A stretch of 64,000 bases of DNA from Geminocystis sp. NIES-3708 (GTDB lineage: Bacteria; Cyanobacteriota; Cyanobacteriia; Cyanobacteriales; Cyanobacteriaceae), in NCBI RefSeq assembly GCF_001548095.1, contig NZ_AP014815.1, positions 1,859,656 to 1,923,655 on the forward strand. The letters run 5' to 3'. Of the stretch, positions 46,909 through 55,754 are shown piece after piece. Position 1 is the stretch's first letter. Every line of letters begins with the position of its first letter. The notes beneath the pieces are model-generated. The model searched no databases. It was not told where the DNA came from and saw only the letters and a list, made by a program, of their open reading frames with translations. A program made the position numbers and the translations under genes.

Positions 46909-49900
46909 ATGGAATCTATTTTTAACAATGTTTCAAACATAAACCATGATTTTCTTCGTCAATTTCATGAATATATTAGTTTATCAGGTAATCTTGATTT
47001 TCAGAATATTGATTTAAATTCTATCCATACTCCCATTGCTTTAATAAAAACTAACACCCATCATTTAATTTATGCTAATCAATGTTTTAAAGAAAAATTC
47101 AATATAGATGATAATCAACTGATTATACAAAGTAAATTACAAGATTATATTAAACCTTATACTATTGAACAAGTATTTAGTTTACTCAAAGAAAATTCTT
47201 ATTTATTAATACCAAAAATTTTTCCTTCTCAAGACTTGAATAATTATCAAAATCCGCCTTTAGGAAATTACTTTGAGTTATATAGTTTATCTATCAATCT
47301 TGTGACTTGGCAATCAGAAAAAGTTATTGTTGCTATTTTCTATCAATTACTACATAATTCTATTGTGGATTTAAGTCTTCAGTTATCACAATTTTCCTCT
47401 TTAATTAATAATTTACCGGCAGTAATTTATCAATGTCGAAATGATCATAATTGGACAATGGAATATATTAGTGATAATTGTTGGGATTTAATAGGTTATA
47501 GTGCTTCTGAATTTCGCACCCATCATATTACCTATAACAGTCTAATATATGATCAAGATAAACATTTAGTATGGGAAAAAATTCAAGAAGCGATCGCATC
47601 TCGTAGTCTTTTTGAGATAGAATATAGAGTAGTGCATCATTCAGGAGAAATTAAATGGGTATGGGAGCAAGGAAAAGGTATTTATAGTCCTATGGATGAA
47701 CTACTATATTTAGAAGGATTAATAGTTGATATTAATGATAAATGTAAAAAAGAACAAGAAAAATCATTACTATTGAATATTACCCAAGCCATAACTTCAG
47801 CAGTAGATTTTGAAACGGCACTACTATATACTCTCCAAAAAGTATGTCAACTCACTCATTGGGATTTTGGAGAAGCATGGTTGTCAGATAACCAAGGGGA
47901 ATTTTTTAGTTTTTCTACCGCATGGTTTCCCCCCGAAAAGAATTATCAGCAAGGTGATAACTTATCTTTAACAGAATTTAAACAACAAAGTCAAGATTTT
48001 CATTTTTCACAAACTATTGGTTTAACAGGTAAAATTTGGGCGAAGAAAAAGACTATCTGGTTAGAGGAAATTTCTAAATCAAAATGGTTTTTAAGAGCAA
48101 AATTAGCTTCAGAATGCGGCTTAAAAACAGGTTTTGGAGTACCTATTATGGCAGGAGAAGAAGTAGTTGCGATACTTATTTTTTTTTCCCGTAATAATTT
48201 ACCCACAGACAACGATTTATTAGCACTTATCGAAACCGTTGCTTATCAATTAGGCACGGTTTTTAAGCATAAACAAATAGAAATGAGATTGTATCAAAGT
48301 CAGCGAGAATTATCGACAATTATAGATTCTACTTCTGGGGTATTTTTTCGCATTAGTTATGATGATAATTGGGGAAAAGATTATATTAGTCAGGGATGTT
48401 TAAATTTAACAGGTTATTCTCCTTCCGAATTATTTTTCGAGGATAAAATTGATTTAGCTAAAATTACTTATTCCCTCGATTTACAAAAAGTTTTGTCTGT
48501 TATTAATAATAGTATCAATAAAAGAATTAATTACTCAGTAGAATATCGTATTTTTACTAAAGATAATCAAGAAAAATGGGTATGGGAAAAAGGTAGAGGA
48601 ATCTTTGATAGACAGGGAAAATTATTAGGAATAGAAGGCTTAATTACTGATATAAGTGATAGAAAAGAGATGGAAGAAGCCTTATCTCAAGCAGAAAGTA
48701 AATATCGTAATTTTTTTGAAAACGCTATTGAAGGAATTTTTCAAACTACTGCGGAAGGTTATTATTTAAGCGCGAATAAAGCTTTGGCTAAAATATATGG
48801 TTATGATACCCCTTTACAATTAATTGAAAATCTTAACGATATTGAAAAATCATTATATTTACAACCAAAAAGACGTCAAGAATTTATCCAATTGTTGGAG
48901 AAGAATGAAGCGATTACTAATTTTGAGTCTCAAGTTTATAAACGAGATGGTAGCATTATTTGGATTTCAGAAAATGCACGGGCTGTCAGAAATACTCAAG
49001 GGAATTTACTCTATTATGAAGGCACAGTGGAAGATATTACTAAATATAAAGAAGCTCAAGAAAAATTGCATTATCAAGCCTTTTATGATAGTTTAACTCA
49101 ATTGCCTAATCGAACCAATTTCTTACAAAAACTAAGTAATAGTATTGCTAATTTAATAGAAAACTCTGATTCTAATTATCAGTTTAGTGTTTTATTTTTG
49201 GATTGTGATCGTTTTAAAGCTGTTAATGACAGTTTAGGGCACGGTATCGGAGATTTACTATTAATTGCCATTGGAGAAAGATTACAAAATTGTGTCGCAG
49301 AAAAAGATTTTGTTGCTAGATTAGGCGGTGACGAATTTACTATTTTATGTGATGAAGTCACGGAGATTAAGGAAATAATTAAATTAGCTGAAAAAATTAA
49401 TACCGCCTTTCAGCCTCCATTTATTATTAATCAATATCAATTGTTTTGTGGTGTTAGTATTGGCATTTTTTTCAGTAGCAGTATTAATAATGAACAATAT
49501 AACTTTTTAAATCCAGCACAAATTCTACAATATGCTGACACTGCACTTTATAAAGCAAAATCTCAAAAAAGAGGATATTATCAAGTATTTCAAGGCGAAA
49601 TGTGCAACGAAGCCTTAGCAGAATTAGAATTAGAAAACGAAATTAGACAAGGTTTAATCGAAGAGGAATTTTTACTTTACTATCAACCAATAGTAGATAT
49701 TTATAGTGGTGAAATTAAGGGATTTGAAAGTTTAATTCGTTGGAATCATCCCCAAAAAGGATTAATTACCCCTAATCATTTTCTTAATTTAGCCGAAGAA
49801 ACTGGATTAATTATACCCATCGGTTTCAGTGTTTTGAAACAAGCCTGTCATCAACTAAAACAATGGCAAGAAAAAATAATTAAAGATTCATCTAATTTCA

Positions 49901-50427
49901 AAAAATTACCTGTATTAAGTATTAATTTATCATGCCAAGAATTTAATACTGAAAATTTTTTAACTCAACTAGATAGTATTCTTGAAGAAACGGGAATTAA
50001 TCCAGAGTATATTAAATTAGAAATTACAGAAAGTTGTTCTATTTTTCAAGAAGATTTTAATATTGATATTCTACATCAAATTGTTGCTCGTAAAATACAG
50101 TTATGGGTAGATGATTTTGGCACAGGATATTCTAGTTTAAGTTATTTACATAAATTACCAATTAATGGTTTAAAACTAGATCGTTTTTTTATTATTGATA
50201 TTGAAAAAGATTTAGCTAAAGCCAAAATTGTTAAAGCAATTTTATCTTTGGCACAGGATTTGAATTTAGAAGTAATCGCCGAAGGAATTGAAAGCAAGAC
50301 ACAACTAAAAATATTAGAAGAAATAGGATGCAAATTGGGACAAGGTTATTTATTCTCTCGTCCTTTATCTGCTGAAAATGCTTATAATTTTTTTCATTAT
50401 CCTAGGTGTAATTACAATCAAGAATAA
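46909..50427 (+). CDS. PAS-GAF-PAS-PAS-GGDEF-EAL signalling protein
   Basis: 1172 residues when started at the ATG at 46909, which has AGGAGA four bases upstream; a TTG six codons earlier lacks such a site. Likely domains: PAS (about 160-280), GAF (about 290-455), PAS (about 465-590), PAS (about 600-715), GGDEF (about 720-890) and EAL (about 905-1165). GGDEF (about 806-810) is intact, but the RxxD inhibition site reads AEKD. The EAL side reads ESL in FESLIRW yet keeps WVDDFGTGYSSL and IAEGIE. It could make or degrade c-di-GMP, and direction is not readable. The GAF domain lacks an obvious bilin-binding Cys-His pair. Confidence 0.88.
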   Translation: MESIFNNVSNINHDFLRQFHEYISLSGNLDFQNIDLNSIHTPIALIKTNTHHLIYANQCFKEKFNIDDNQLIIQSKLQDYIKPYTIEQVFSLLKENSYLLIPKIFPSQDLNNYQNPPLGNYFELYSLSINLVTWQSEKVIVAIFYQLLHNSIVDLSLQLSQFSSLINNLPAVIYQCRNDHNWTMEYISDNCWDLIGYSASEFRTHHITYNSLIYDQDKHLVWEKIQEAIASRSLFEIEYRVVHHSGEIKWVWEQGKGIYSPMDELLYLEGLIVDINDKCKKEQEKSLLLNITQAITSAVDFETALLYTLQKVCQLTHWDFGEAWLSDNQGEFFSFSTAWFPPEKNYQQGDNLSLTEFKQQSQDFHFSQTIGLTGKIWAKKKTIWLEEISKSKWFLRAKLASECGLKTGFGVPIMAGEEVVAILIFFSRNNLPTDNDLLALIETVAYQLGTVFKHKQIEMRLYQSQRELSTIIDSTSGVFFRISYDDNWGKDYISQGCLNLTGYSPSELFFEDKIDLAKITYSLDLQKVLSVINNSINKRINYSVEYRIFTKDNQEKWVWEKGRGIFDRQGKLLGIEGLITDISDRKEMEEALSQAESKYRNFFENAIEGIFQTTAEGYYLSANKALAKIYGYDTPLQLIENLNDIEKSLYLQPKRRQEFIQLLEKNEAITNFESQVYKRDGSIIWISENARAVRNTQGNLLYYEGTVEDITKYKEAQEKLHYQAFYDSLTQLPNRTNFLQKLSNSIANLIENSDSNYQFSVLFLDCDRFKAVNDSLGHGIGDLLLIAIGERLQNCVAEKDFVARLGGDEFTILCDEVTEIKEIIKLAEKINTAFQPPFIINQYQLFCGVSIGIFFSSSINNEQYNFLNPAQILQYADTALYKAKSQKRGYYQVFQGEMCNEALAELELENEIRQGLIEEEFLLYYQPIVDIYSGEIKGFESLIRWNHPQKGLITPNHFLNLAEETGLIIPIGFSVLKQACHQLKQWQEKIIKDSSNFKKLPVLSINLSCQEFNTENFLTQLDSILEETGINPEYIKLEITESCSIFQEDFNIDILHQIVARKIQLWVDDFGTGYSSLSYLHKLPINGLKLDRFFIIDIEKDLAKAKIVKAILSLAQDLNLEVIAEGIESKTQLKILEEIGCKLGQGYLFSRPLSAENAYNFFHYPRCNYNQE

Positions 50428-50433
50428 CCTTTT

Positions 50434-50460
50434 CCTGTTTAGTATAATAGGTTATTTCTT
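50434..50460 (+). terminator. Weak inverted repeat after the GGDEF-EAL gene
   Basis: AATAACC near 50426-50432 and GGTTATT near 50451-50457 are complementary, with a long loop between them and only a short pyrimidine tract after. It may form a weak transcript end between this gene and the convergent rpmA. Low confidence. Confidence 0.35.
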
Positions 50461-50528
50461 GATGTCCAAAAATATTGTTAATTGTTAATTATTCTATTTT
50501 TTATTAAATCTAATTCTTTAAATTTAAT

Positions 50529-50801
50529 TTAAGCAGCTTGAATTACTTCTACAGGATAAACGCTAACTTTTTTGCGACTAGCTGTTTTATGCTCAAATTT
50601 TACAACTCCTTCAATTAAAGCGAAAAGTGTATCATCTTTGCCAATTCCAACATTATTACCTGGATAAATTTTTGTGCCACGTTGACGAACTAAAATGTTA
50701 CCAGCTTTAACTGTTTCACCACCGTAACGTTTAACTCCTAGACGTTTAGAATTAGAATCTCTTCCGTTTCTTGTACTACCTGTACCTTTCTTATGTGCCA
50801 T
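50529..50801 (-). CDS. rpmA: 50S ribosomal protein L27
   Basis: A 90-residue protein beginning [16 protein letters not shown], with the conserved [22 protein letters not shown] core. The N-terminal tail reaches the peptidyl-transferase centre in the ribosome. There is no N-terminal cleavage extension of the Firmicutes type. It lies 53 bp after rplU, the normal operon order. Confidence 0.98.
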   Translation of the reverse strand: MAHKKGTGSTRNGRDSNSKRLGVKRYGGETVKAGNILVRQRGTKIYPGNNVGIGKDDTLFALIEGVVKFEHKTASRKKVSVYPVEVIQAA

Positions 50802-50854
50802 TAAATGATACTCCTATTCAATTTATTTTATTTGTTAATCTATTGTGCTTAATC

Positions 50855-51232
50855 TTAAGCCTCAACGGCAACTTCAGCTTCTTTAATTTCTATTTCTTTT
50901 TCTGCTAAGACATTATCGCCCAAACTGATAGATTTAATCAATAAACGGCTTAATTCCTGTCTATGCCCTCTTTTTTTACGGGTTTTCTTTTTAGGTTGCA
51001 TTTTATAAACGATAACCTTTTTTCCCCGACGATGACCAATAATTGTACTGCCTACACTACCACCTTCAACGTAAGGTTGTCCAATATGAATTTGATCATC
51101 ATGATGAATTAATAATACTTTATCAATAACTAATTCACCGTCTAACTCTACATCAATTCTATCTAAATCATAAAATCTACCCGGCTCAACTTTAAGCTGT
51201 TTACCGCAGATTTCAATTACTGCATAAGTCAT
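50855..51232 (-). CDS. rplU: 50S ribosomal protein L21
   Basis: A 125-residue protein. The N-terminus MTYAVIEICGKQLKVEPG and the RRGKKVIVYKMQPKKKTRKKRGHRQ stretch (partly quoted) identify L21, which binds 23S rRNA near L20. A C-terminal acidic extension (KEIEIKEAEVAVEA) goes beyond the bacterial core and is seen in several cyanobacteria and plastids. It is first in the rplU-rpmA operon. Confidence 0.97.
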   Translation of the reverse strand: MTYAVIEICGKQLKVEPGRFYDLDRIDVELDGELVIDKVLLIHHDDQIHIGQPYVEGGSVGSTIIGHRRGKKVIVYKMQPKKKTRKKRGHRQELSRLLIKSISLGDNVLAEKEIEIKEAEVAVEA

Positions 51233-51288
51233 ATTAATTTCCTTTTTATTTACTGCCGTACAGGTAGCAGACTTTTATTTTCCTGCTT

Positions 51289-51316
51289 TATATAATGTCT
51301 TACCTGATCCGAACAA
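51289..51316 (-). promoter_or_regulatory. Candidate promoter of rplU-rpmA
   Basis: On the minus strand TTGTTC (51316-51311) and TATATA (51294-51289) are separated by 16 bases, about 57 bp upstream of the rplU start. The -10 is imperfect. The transcribed leader contains TGCTACCTGTACGGCAG, with partial self-complementarity that might bind L21, but this is speculative. Confidence 0.38.
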
Positions 51317-51432
51317 GATTTAAGACACAATCGTTAATTCTACCATGACAGTTAAAATTGTGTCAAGATACTCATTATCTGCCTCATATACGAATAATCA
51401 AATTTTGTTCACCCTTTTTGAAATAATTCACC

Positions 51433-52068
51433 TTAATCTTCAATAAATTTTTGTGCCTGAATGACTTGTAAACTCCCACCAGCATAAAGTTGAGTGTCAA
51501 GAATCTTAAAACCAGCCTTCGTCAGTTTAATAGCTACATCCGTTTTTAATAACTGCCATGCCGTTTCTGTTTCAAATAACCACATAAAAACTGTTAGAGG
51601 TGGAATAAATAATAAATTTTGCGGTTGATGTAAATCGATGAAAGTAAAAATTCCCTTCGGTTTTAAGACTCGATAAACTTCCTTAAAAATTTCTTCTAAC
51701 TCTTTTGTCGTCATTTCATGTAAAGCGACGCTAGTATGAATAAAGTCAAAGGAATTGTCACTAAATGGCATTTTTTGAGCAAATCCTTCCACAAATTCTG
51801 CTTGATGTACATTTTTTTTCGCTTTTTCTAAAGAAACTACCGATATATCTAAACCTGTTACTTGCTGAGAATAGTTGATTAAAAATTTGGTAGTTTGTCC
51901 CGCACCGCAACACAAATCTAGTATTCTACTATCAGGGAGAATATCAAGATTTTTTAAAGCCAATTGTCGAAACTTTTTTTCACCACCCACGGGTATCGCC
52001 GCTAATGTCGCAATAGTATCATATAGCCATTGATATTTATAACTTAAAGGACGCAAAAATGTTGCCAT
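51433..52068 (-). CDS. Class I SAM-dependent methyltransferase
   Basis: A 211-residue methyltransferase of the UbiE/Methyltransf_11 type. Motif I is ILDLCCGAGQTT (about 44-55), motif II follows as VTGLDIS, and FDFIHTSVALHEM is the post-motif strand. The substrate is unknown; similarity to quinone-methylating enzymes is only of fold level. Its start is 12 bp downstream of the stop of a 97-residue gene, so the two are probably cotranscribed. A bias to a membrane-lipid substrate cannot be judged. Confidence 0.85.
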   Translation of the reverse strand: MATFLRPLSYKYQWLYDTIATLAAIPVGGEKKFRQLALKNLDILPDSRILDLCCGAGQTTKFLINYSQQVTGLDISVVSLEKAKKNVHQAEFVEGFAQKMPFSDNSFDFIHTSVALHEMTTKELEEIFKEVYRVLKPKGIFTFIDLHQPQNLLFIPPLTVFMWLFETETAWQLLKTDVAIKLTKAGFKILDTQLYAGGSLQVIQAQKFIED

Positions 52069-52080
52069 TATATAAAATAT

Positions 52081-52374
52081 CTATAATTTAGTAGAAATCG
52101 ATCGCAAAACATCAGGAATTAAAGTATCATCGTTAAATTCTAACATGGTTTCTCGATAACCTAAATAGCCAGAGTTAGTAAAAAATAATAACATTCGACT
52201 CAATGCCACCCAAACCTCGGAAGCAAATTCCCAATTTCCATTCATGGGTGTATAATCACTGATAGATTTTAATGCCCAAAAATAATTATTACGCACAACA
52301 GACTTTCCTTTTTGATATTGAGGTAAATCTTCTTTCTCAATGTAAAGAATATCATTTTCTATAAATGCTTTCAT
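52081..52374 (-). CDS. Conserved hypothetical protein
   Basis: A 97-residue soluble protein, not recognised beyond looking like a conserved cyanobacterial family. It has no signal peptide or Cys motif. The central SISDYTPMNGNWEFASEVWVALSRMLLFFT region contains a hydrophobic helix but is unlikely to cross the membrane. It lies 12 bp upstream of the methyltransferase gene on the same strand and may regulate or assist it. Confidence 0.6.
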   Translation of the reverse strand: MKAFIENDILYIEKEDLPQYQKGKSVVRNNYFWALKSISDYTPMNGNWEFASEVWVALSRMLLFFTNSGYLGYRETMLEFNDDTLIPDVLRSISTKL

Positions 52375-52746
52375 ATTTTTTTTGATGTCAAAAAAGATTT
52401 TTAAAATTTAATTTTTCTCTGGTAAGATGCAAAGGCACAAAAAAGGAGAAGAAAATTTGTTTATTTTTTTATCCATTACTTTCATCTTAAAATGACAATA
52501 ACAATAATAATAAATAATAATCTTGAATAAAAAGTAACAATAAGCTATAATCTCTTCTGTTTTTATAATTTTACTTATAAATTATTTAATAACAATATTT
52601 TTTATATAGCAATCTTTAAATTATCTGTGAATAATTAAAGATTAAAAATAAATATCTACATTTTACTCTCCCTGAAAGCTGATAACTAACAGCTCTAAAA
52701 ATCTCACATAGTCAGATTGCTATATTAACTTAATTTAATTTTAAAA
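52375..52746. other. Divergent spacer with MITE-like element
   Basis: 372 bp between the 97-residue gene and menD. About a third is the inverted-repeat element at 52604-52725 (separate entry). The remainder is AT-rich, with an A-rich stretch and AAAGGAG near 52441. No other feature is recognised. Confidence 0.5.
52604..52725. mobile_element. 122-bp MITE-like element with TATAGCAATCT ends
   Basis: ATATAGCAATCT (52604-52615) is repeated as a perfect inverse AGATTGCTATAT (52714-52725). The next bases also partially match (TTATCTGTGA against CTATGTGA). There is no ORF. The shared TATAGCA start links it to the element at 21412-21618. It lies 21 bp before the menD start codon, so it could carry or disturb the promoter. 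No target duplication is clear. Confidence 0.6.
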
Positions 52747-54489
52747 ATGACCTTAAATTTTAGTAATATTAATACTCTTTGGAGTTCGATTATTGTTGAA
52801 ACTTTAGCTAAATTAGGTTTAAAAGATGCCGTAATAAGCCCAGGTTCAAGATCAACTCCCTTAACCCTTGCGTTTGCTCAAAATAATCTGATTAATTCTA
52901 TACCCATTTTAGATGAAAGATCGGCTTCTTTTTTTGCTTTAGGGTTATCTAAAAAAAATAAAATTCCTACAGTTTTAGTGTGTACTTCTGGCACGGCTGG
53001 TGCTAATTTTTACCCTGCCATTATTGAAGCAAAATATAGTAATATCCCTTTAATTATTTTAACAGCAGATCGTCCTCCTGAATTAAGAAATTGTCATGCA
53101 GGACAAACTATTAATCAAGTTAATTTATATGGCAATTATCCTAATTGGTACACAGAATTATCATTACCATCTATAGATTTAGAAAGATTATTTTATCTAC
53201 GTCAAAATATTGTTTATAGTTGGGAAAAATCTTATTTTCCTTGTGGAGGAATTGTTCATATTAATATACCATTTCGAGAACCTCTAGCCCCCATTTGTGA
53301 GTTAGAAATTAGTAAAGAAAAAAAAACTTTTATCTATCAACAATTATTTGCTAATTTTACTCCTATTAATCATAGTTTTGAAAAATATAATCTGGATTTA
53401 AGGGAATATTTAAAATTATGGCAAACTTTCTCTAAAGGCATCATTATCGCTGGGGTAGATTCCCCTGATAATCCTCAATTATACTCAGAAGTAATCGCTT
53501 TTTTATCTCAATCATTAAATTTTCCTGTTTTGGGTGAGGCTTTATCTCCCGTGAGAAATTTTAGTCACATAAATAATAATTTAATTATTAACTATGATGT
53601 GATTTTAAGAAACCCTGAAAATGCAAATAATTTAATACCAAAAATTGTAATTTTGTTCGGTGAATATCCCACCAGTAAACAGTTAAGAAGTTGGTTAACA
53701 GAGCATAAAATTAAAACATATATTATTACTATCTTTCACGATAATTTAGATGCTTTGCATAGCAACTCAATTCATCTTAGAATTAATCCAGAAAACTTGA
53801 TTCAATATTTAAAAAATATTGAGAAAAAAATTTCGTCAACTTATCTTTCTCAATGGTTATCAATTGATGATAAAATAACAATCAATCTTAATCAAATAAT
53901 AGCTAAAAAAGAAGAAATCTTTGAAGCTAAAGTTCCTTGGATTTTATCTCAATATCTTCCTGAAAAAACACCGATTTTTATCGCTAATAGCATGTCAGTC
54001 AGATATGCAGAATTTTTCTGGCAAAAAAATAACCATCAAATACAAACTTATTTTAGTAGAGGTACAAATGGAATTGATGGCACTTTATCTACTGCTTTAG
54101 GTATTGCTTATCAAAATAAACCTACTATTTTATTAACAGGAGATTTAGCTCTTTTACATGACACCAATGGTTTTTTAATAAATCAATATTTTGAAGGAAG
54201 TTTAACGATTATTTTAATTAATAATAACGGTGGCGGAATTTTTGAAATGTTACCGATAGCTGATTATCAAACTTTATTTGAAAAATATTTCGCAACTCCT
54301 CAATTTATTGATTTTGCTAATTTAACTCAAACATATAATGTAAATTATAAACAGATAAATAATTGGCAACAATTGCAATATTTATTAACTAATTTACCAA
54401 AAAAGGGTATCAATCTTTGGGAGATAAAAACGAATCGAAAAACTGATACTATTTGGTTAAAAGAAAATTTATTTAATTTGTTAACTTGA
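52747..54489 (+). CDS. menD: MenD, SEPHCHC synthase
   Basis: A thiamine-diphosphate enzyme that adds the succinyl-semialdehyde unit from 2-oxoglutarate to isochorismate. In cyanobacteria this leads to phylloquinone (vitamin K1) of photosystem I. It is 580 residues, the usual length. Landmarks: the isochorismate-binding loop SPGSRSTPLTLAF (about 32-44), the ThDP glutamate region LDERSASFFALG (about 56-67), and the C-terminal SRGTNGIDGTLSTALG plus GDLALLHDTNG metal/ThDP block. It is monocistronic here; other men genes are not in the window. Confidence 0.95.
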   Translation: MTLNFSNINTLWSSIIVETLAKLGLKDAVISPGSRSTPLTLAFAQNNLINSIPILDERSASFFALGLSKKNKIPTVLVCTSGTAGANFYPAIIEAKYSNIPLIILTADRPPELRNCHAGQTINQVNLYGNYPNWYTELSLPSIDLERLFYLRQNIVYSWEKSYFPCGGIVHINIPFREPLAPICELEISKEKKTFIYQQLFANFTPINHSFEKYNLDLREYLKLWQTFSKGIIIAGVDSPDNPQLYSEVIAFLSQSLNFPVLGEALSPVRNFSHINNNLIINYDVILRNPENANNLIPKIVILFGEYPTSKQLRSWLTEHKIKTYIITIFHDNLDALHSNSIHLRINPENLIQYLKNIEKKISSTYLSQWLSIDDKITINLNQIIAKKEEIFEAKVPWILSQYLPEKTPIFIANSMSVRYAEFFWQKNNHQIQTYFSRGTNGIDGTLSTALGIAYQNKPTILLTGDLALLHDTNGFLINQYFEGSLTIILINNNGGGIFEMLPIADYQTLFEKYFATPQFIDFANLTQTYNVNYKQINNWQQLQYLLTNLPKKGINLWEIKTNRKTDTIWLKENLFNLLT

Positions 54490-54630
54490 GGTAAATAGGG
54501 TTTACTATTGATAGTCAGAAAGGTATTAAAATCAAAGGTTTTGACATAATATATCGGTCAAAAAATGCTTTCAGCAAATTTTATTCAAAAACTAGGTAAG
54601 TATTATACAGTTACATACTTTAATTTTAAC

Positions 54631-54648
54631 AAGGGGCTTAAGCCCTTT
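54631..54648. repeat. Palindrome AAGGGGCTTAAGCCCTTT
   Basis: An 18-bp near-perfect palindrome (one mismatch) in the menD-downstream spacer. It resembles the GGGTTTAAACCC palindrome at 21490-21509 and the inferred form of its flank (AACAAGGG). It may be another relic of the same repeat family. Confidence 0.5.
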
Positions 54649-54771
54649 GCCAAACCATTAATAATATTATCTTTTACCTTTTCTCTACCTTAACTAAAAG
54701 ACTTTTTCAGCACTCCCTAAGTAGTAGTATATGTTTTAATCAGTGGACAATGTCCCTCTTACACAATCTAG

Positions 54772-55629
54772 TTATCTAAATTTTACCACTGAACCTAATA
54801 AATTAATAAATGCACTGCCCCAATGATGGACTTCTAAAAAATTAGCTGATTCTGGGGCGGGTTTGTATAACTTAAATGTCTTCATAATTCCTAAAGTTGC
54901 TATACTTTCTAAAGGACCAACAAAACTAATATCTTGATCTAAAAAATAATCTTTTTCTGCCCAATATTTCATCTGTTCATTATTTAAGAAAAAACAGCCA
55001 GAATGAGGATTTAATGCCCGGCGAAAAATAACAGGATTATTCATAATTTGTCCTTTTAATTCTGCCTCATCATTTACGTTTTGAAAAGATGCAGTTACTC
55101 GATGTAATAAATCACCATCTATATAACATTTTCCTGTGTATTGATTAAGACTTAATTCATAACGATTGGCTTGTAATAATTTTTGATAATCTGTTACTTG
55201 ATTAAACCAATTTAATTTAGTAAAAAATTGAGCATCTCTAATAATTAGATCATCTTCTAAGTAACAATAATAATCATATTGATCTATCTTTTCTTTTAAA
55301 ATTTTATGACATTCAAAACCTAGTAATAAAGCTTTAGTATTAGTTTTATAATGTTTAAATAAATCTGAGGGCAAGGGAATTTGATCAATTAAATGATTAT
55401 CTCCTGTCGTACAAATAAAAATATCTATAGTTGTGTTTGATAAAGTATTAGCAGCAATAGCGATTCTTTCTCCTACTTTTATCATTAATTGTGGTTTTCC
55501 GAATAATTGTTGTAAAGATACTATAGAACTTGTTAAGGCTTGTATTCGAGGTTCAGGATTTCGTTGTGAGCCATATTTAGGGTTATTTTCTTGACGAAAA
55601 AAATGAGGAATTGTTATTAATATTTTCAT
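54772..55629 (-). CDS. Putative GT-A-type glycosyltransferase
   Basis: A 285-residue protein without a close family match. The N-terminal ILITIPHFF strand, the YYCYLEDDLIIRD segment (about 114-126, a likely metal-binding DxD-type motif) and the later ESANFLEVHHWGSAF suggest a nucleotide-sugar-binding GT-A fold. There is no transmembrane helix. Neighbours give no pathway hint. It could be a conserved enzyme for a surface glycan; the catalytic base is not identifiable by eye. Confidence 0.55.
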   Translation of the reverse strand: MKILITIPHFFRQENNPKYGSQRNPEPRIQALTSSIVSLQQLFGKPQLMIKVGERIAIAANTLSNTTIDIFICTTGDNHLIDQIPLPSDLFKHYKTNTKALLLGFECHKILKEKIDQYDYYCYLEDDLIIRDAQFFTKLNWFNQVTDYQKLLQANRYELSLNQYTGKCYIDGDLLHRVTASFQNVNDEAELKGQIMNNPVIFRRALNPHSGCFFLNNEQMKYWAEKDYFLDQDISFVGPLESIATLGIMKTFKLYKPAPESANFLEVHHWGSAFINLLGSVVKFR

Positions 55630-55754
55630 AATTTTGTTTTAGGTTAAATTATATCTTTAGAAAAATCAATAACCCACTTTAGACTAAAGTTCAACGCAAA
55701 TAGCGAAGGTTATCTAAAGATAACTAAAAGTTCTCAAAAATTAGCAGATTTTTC

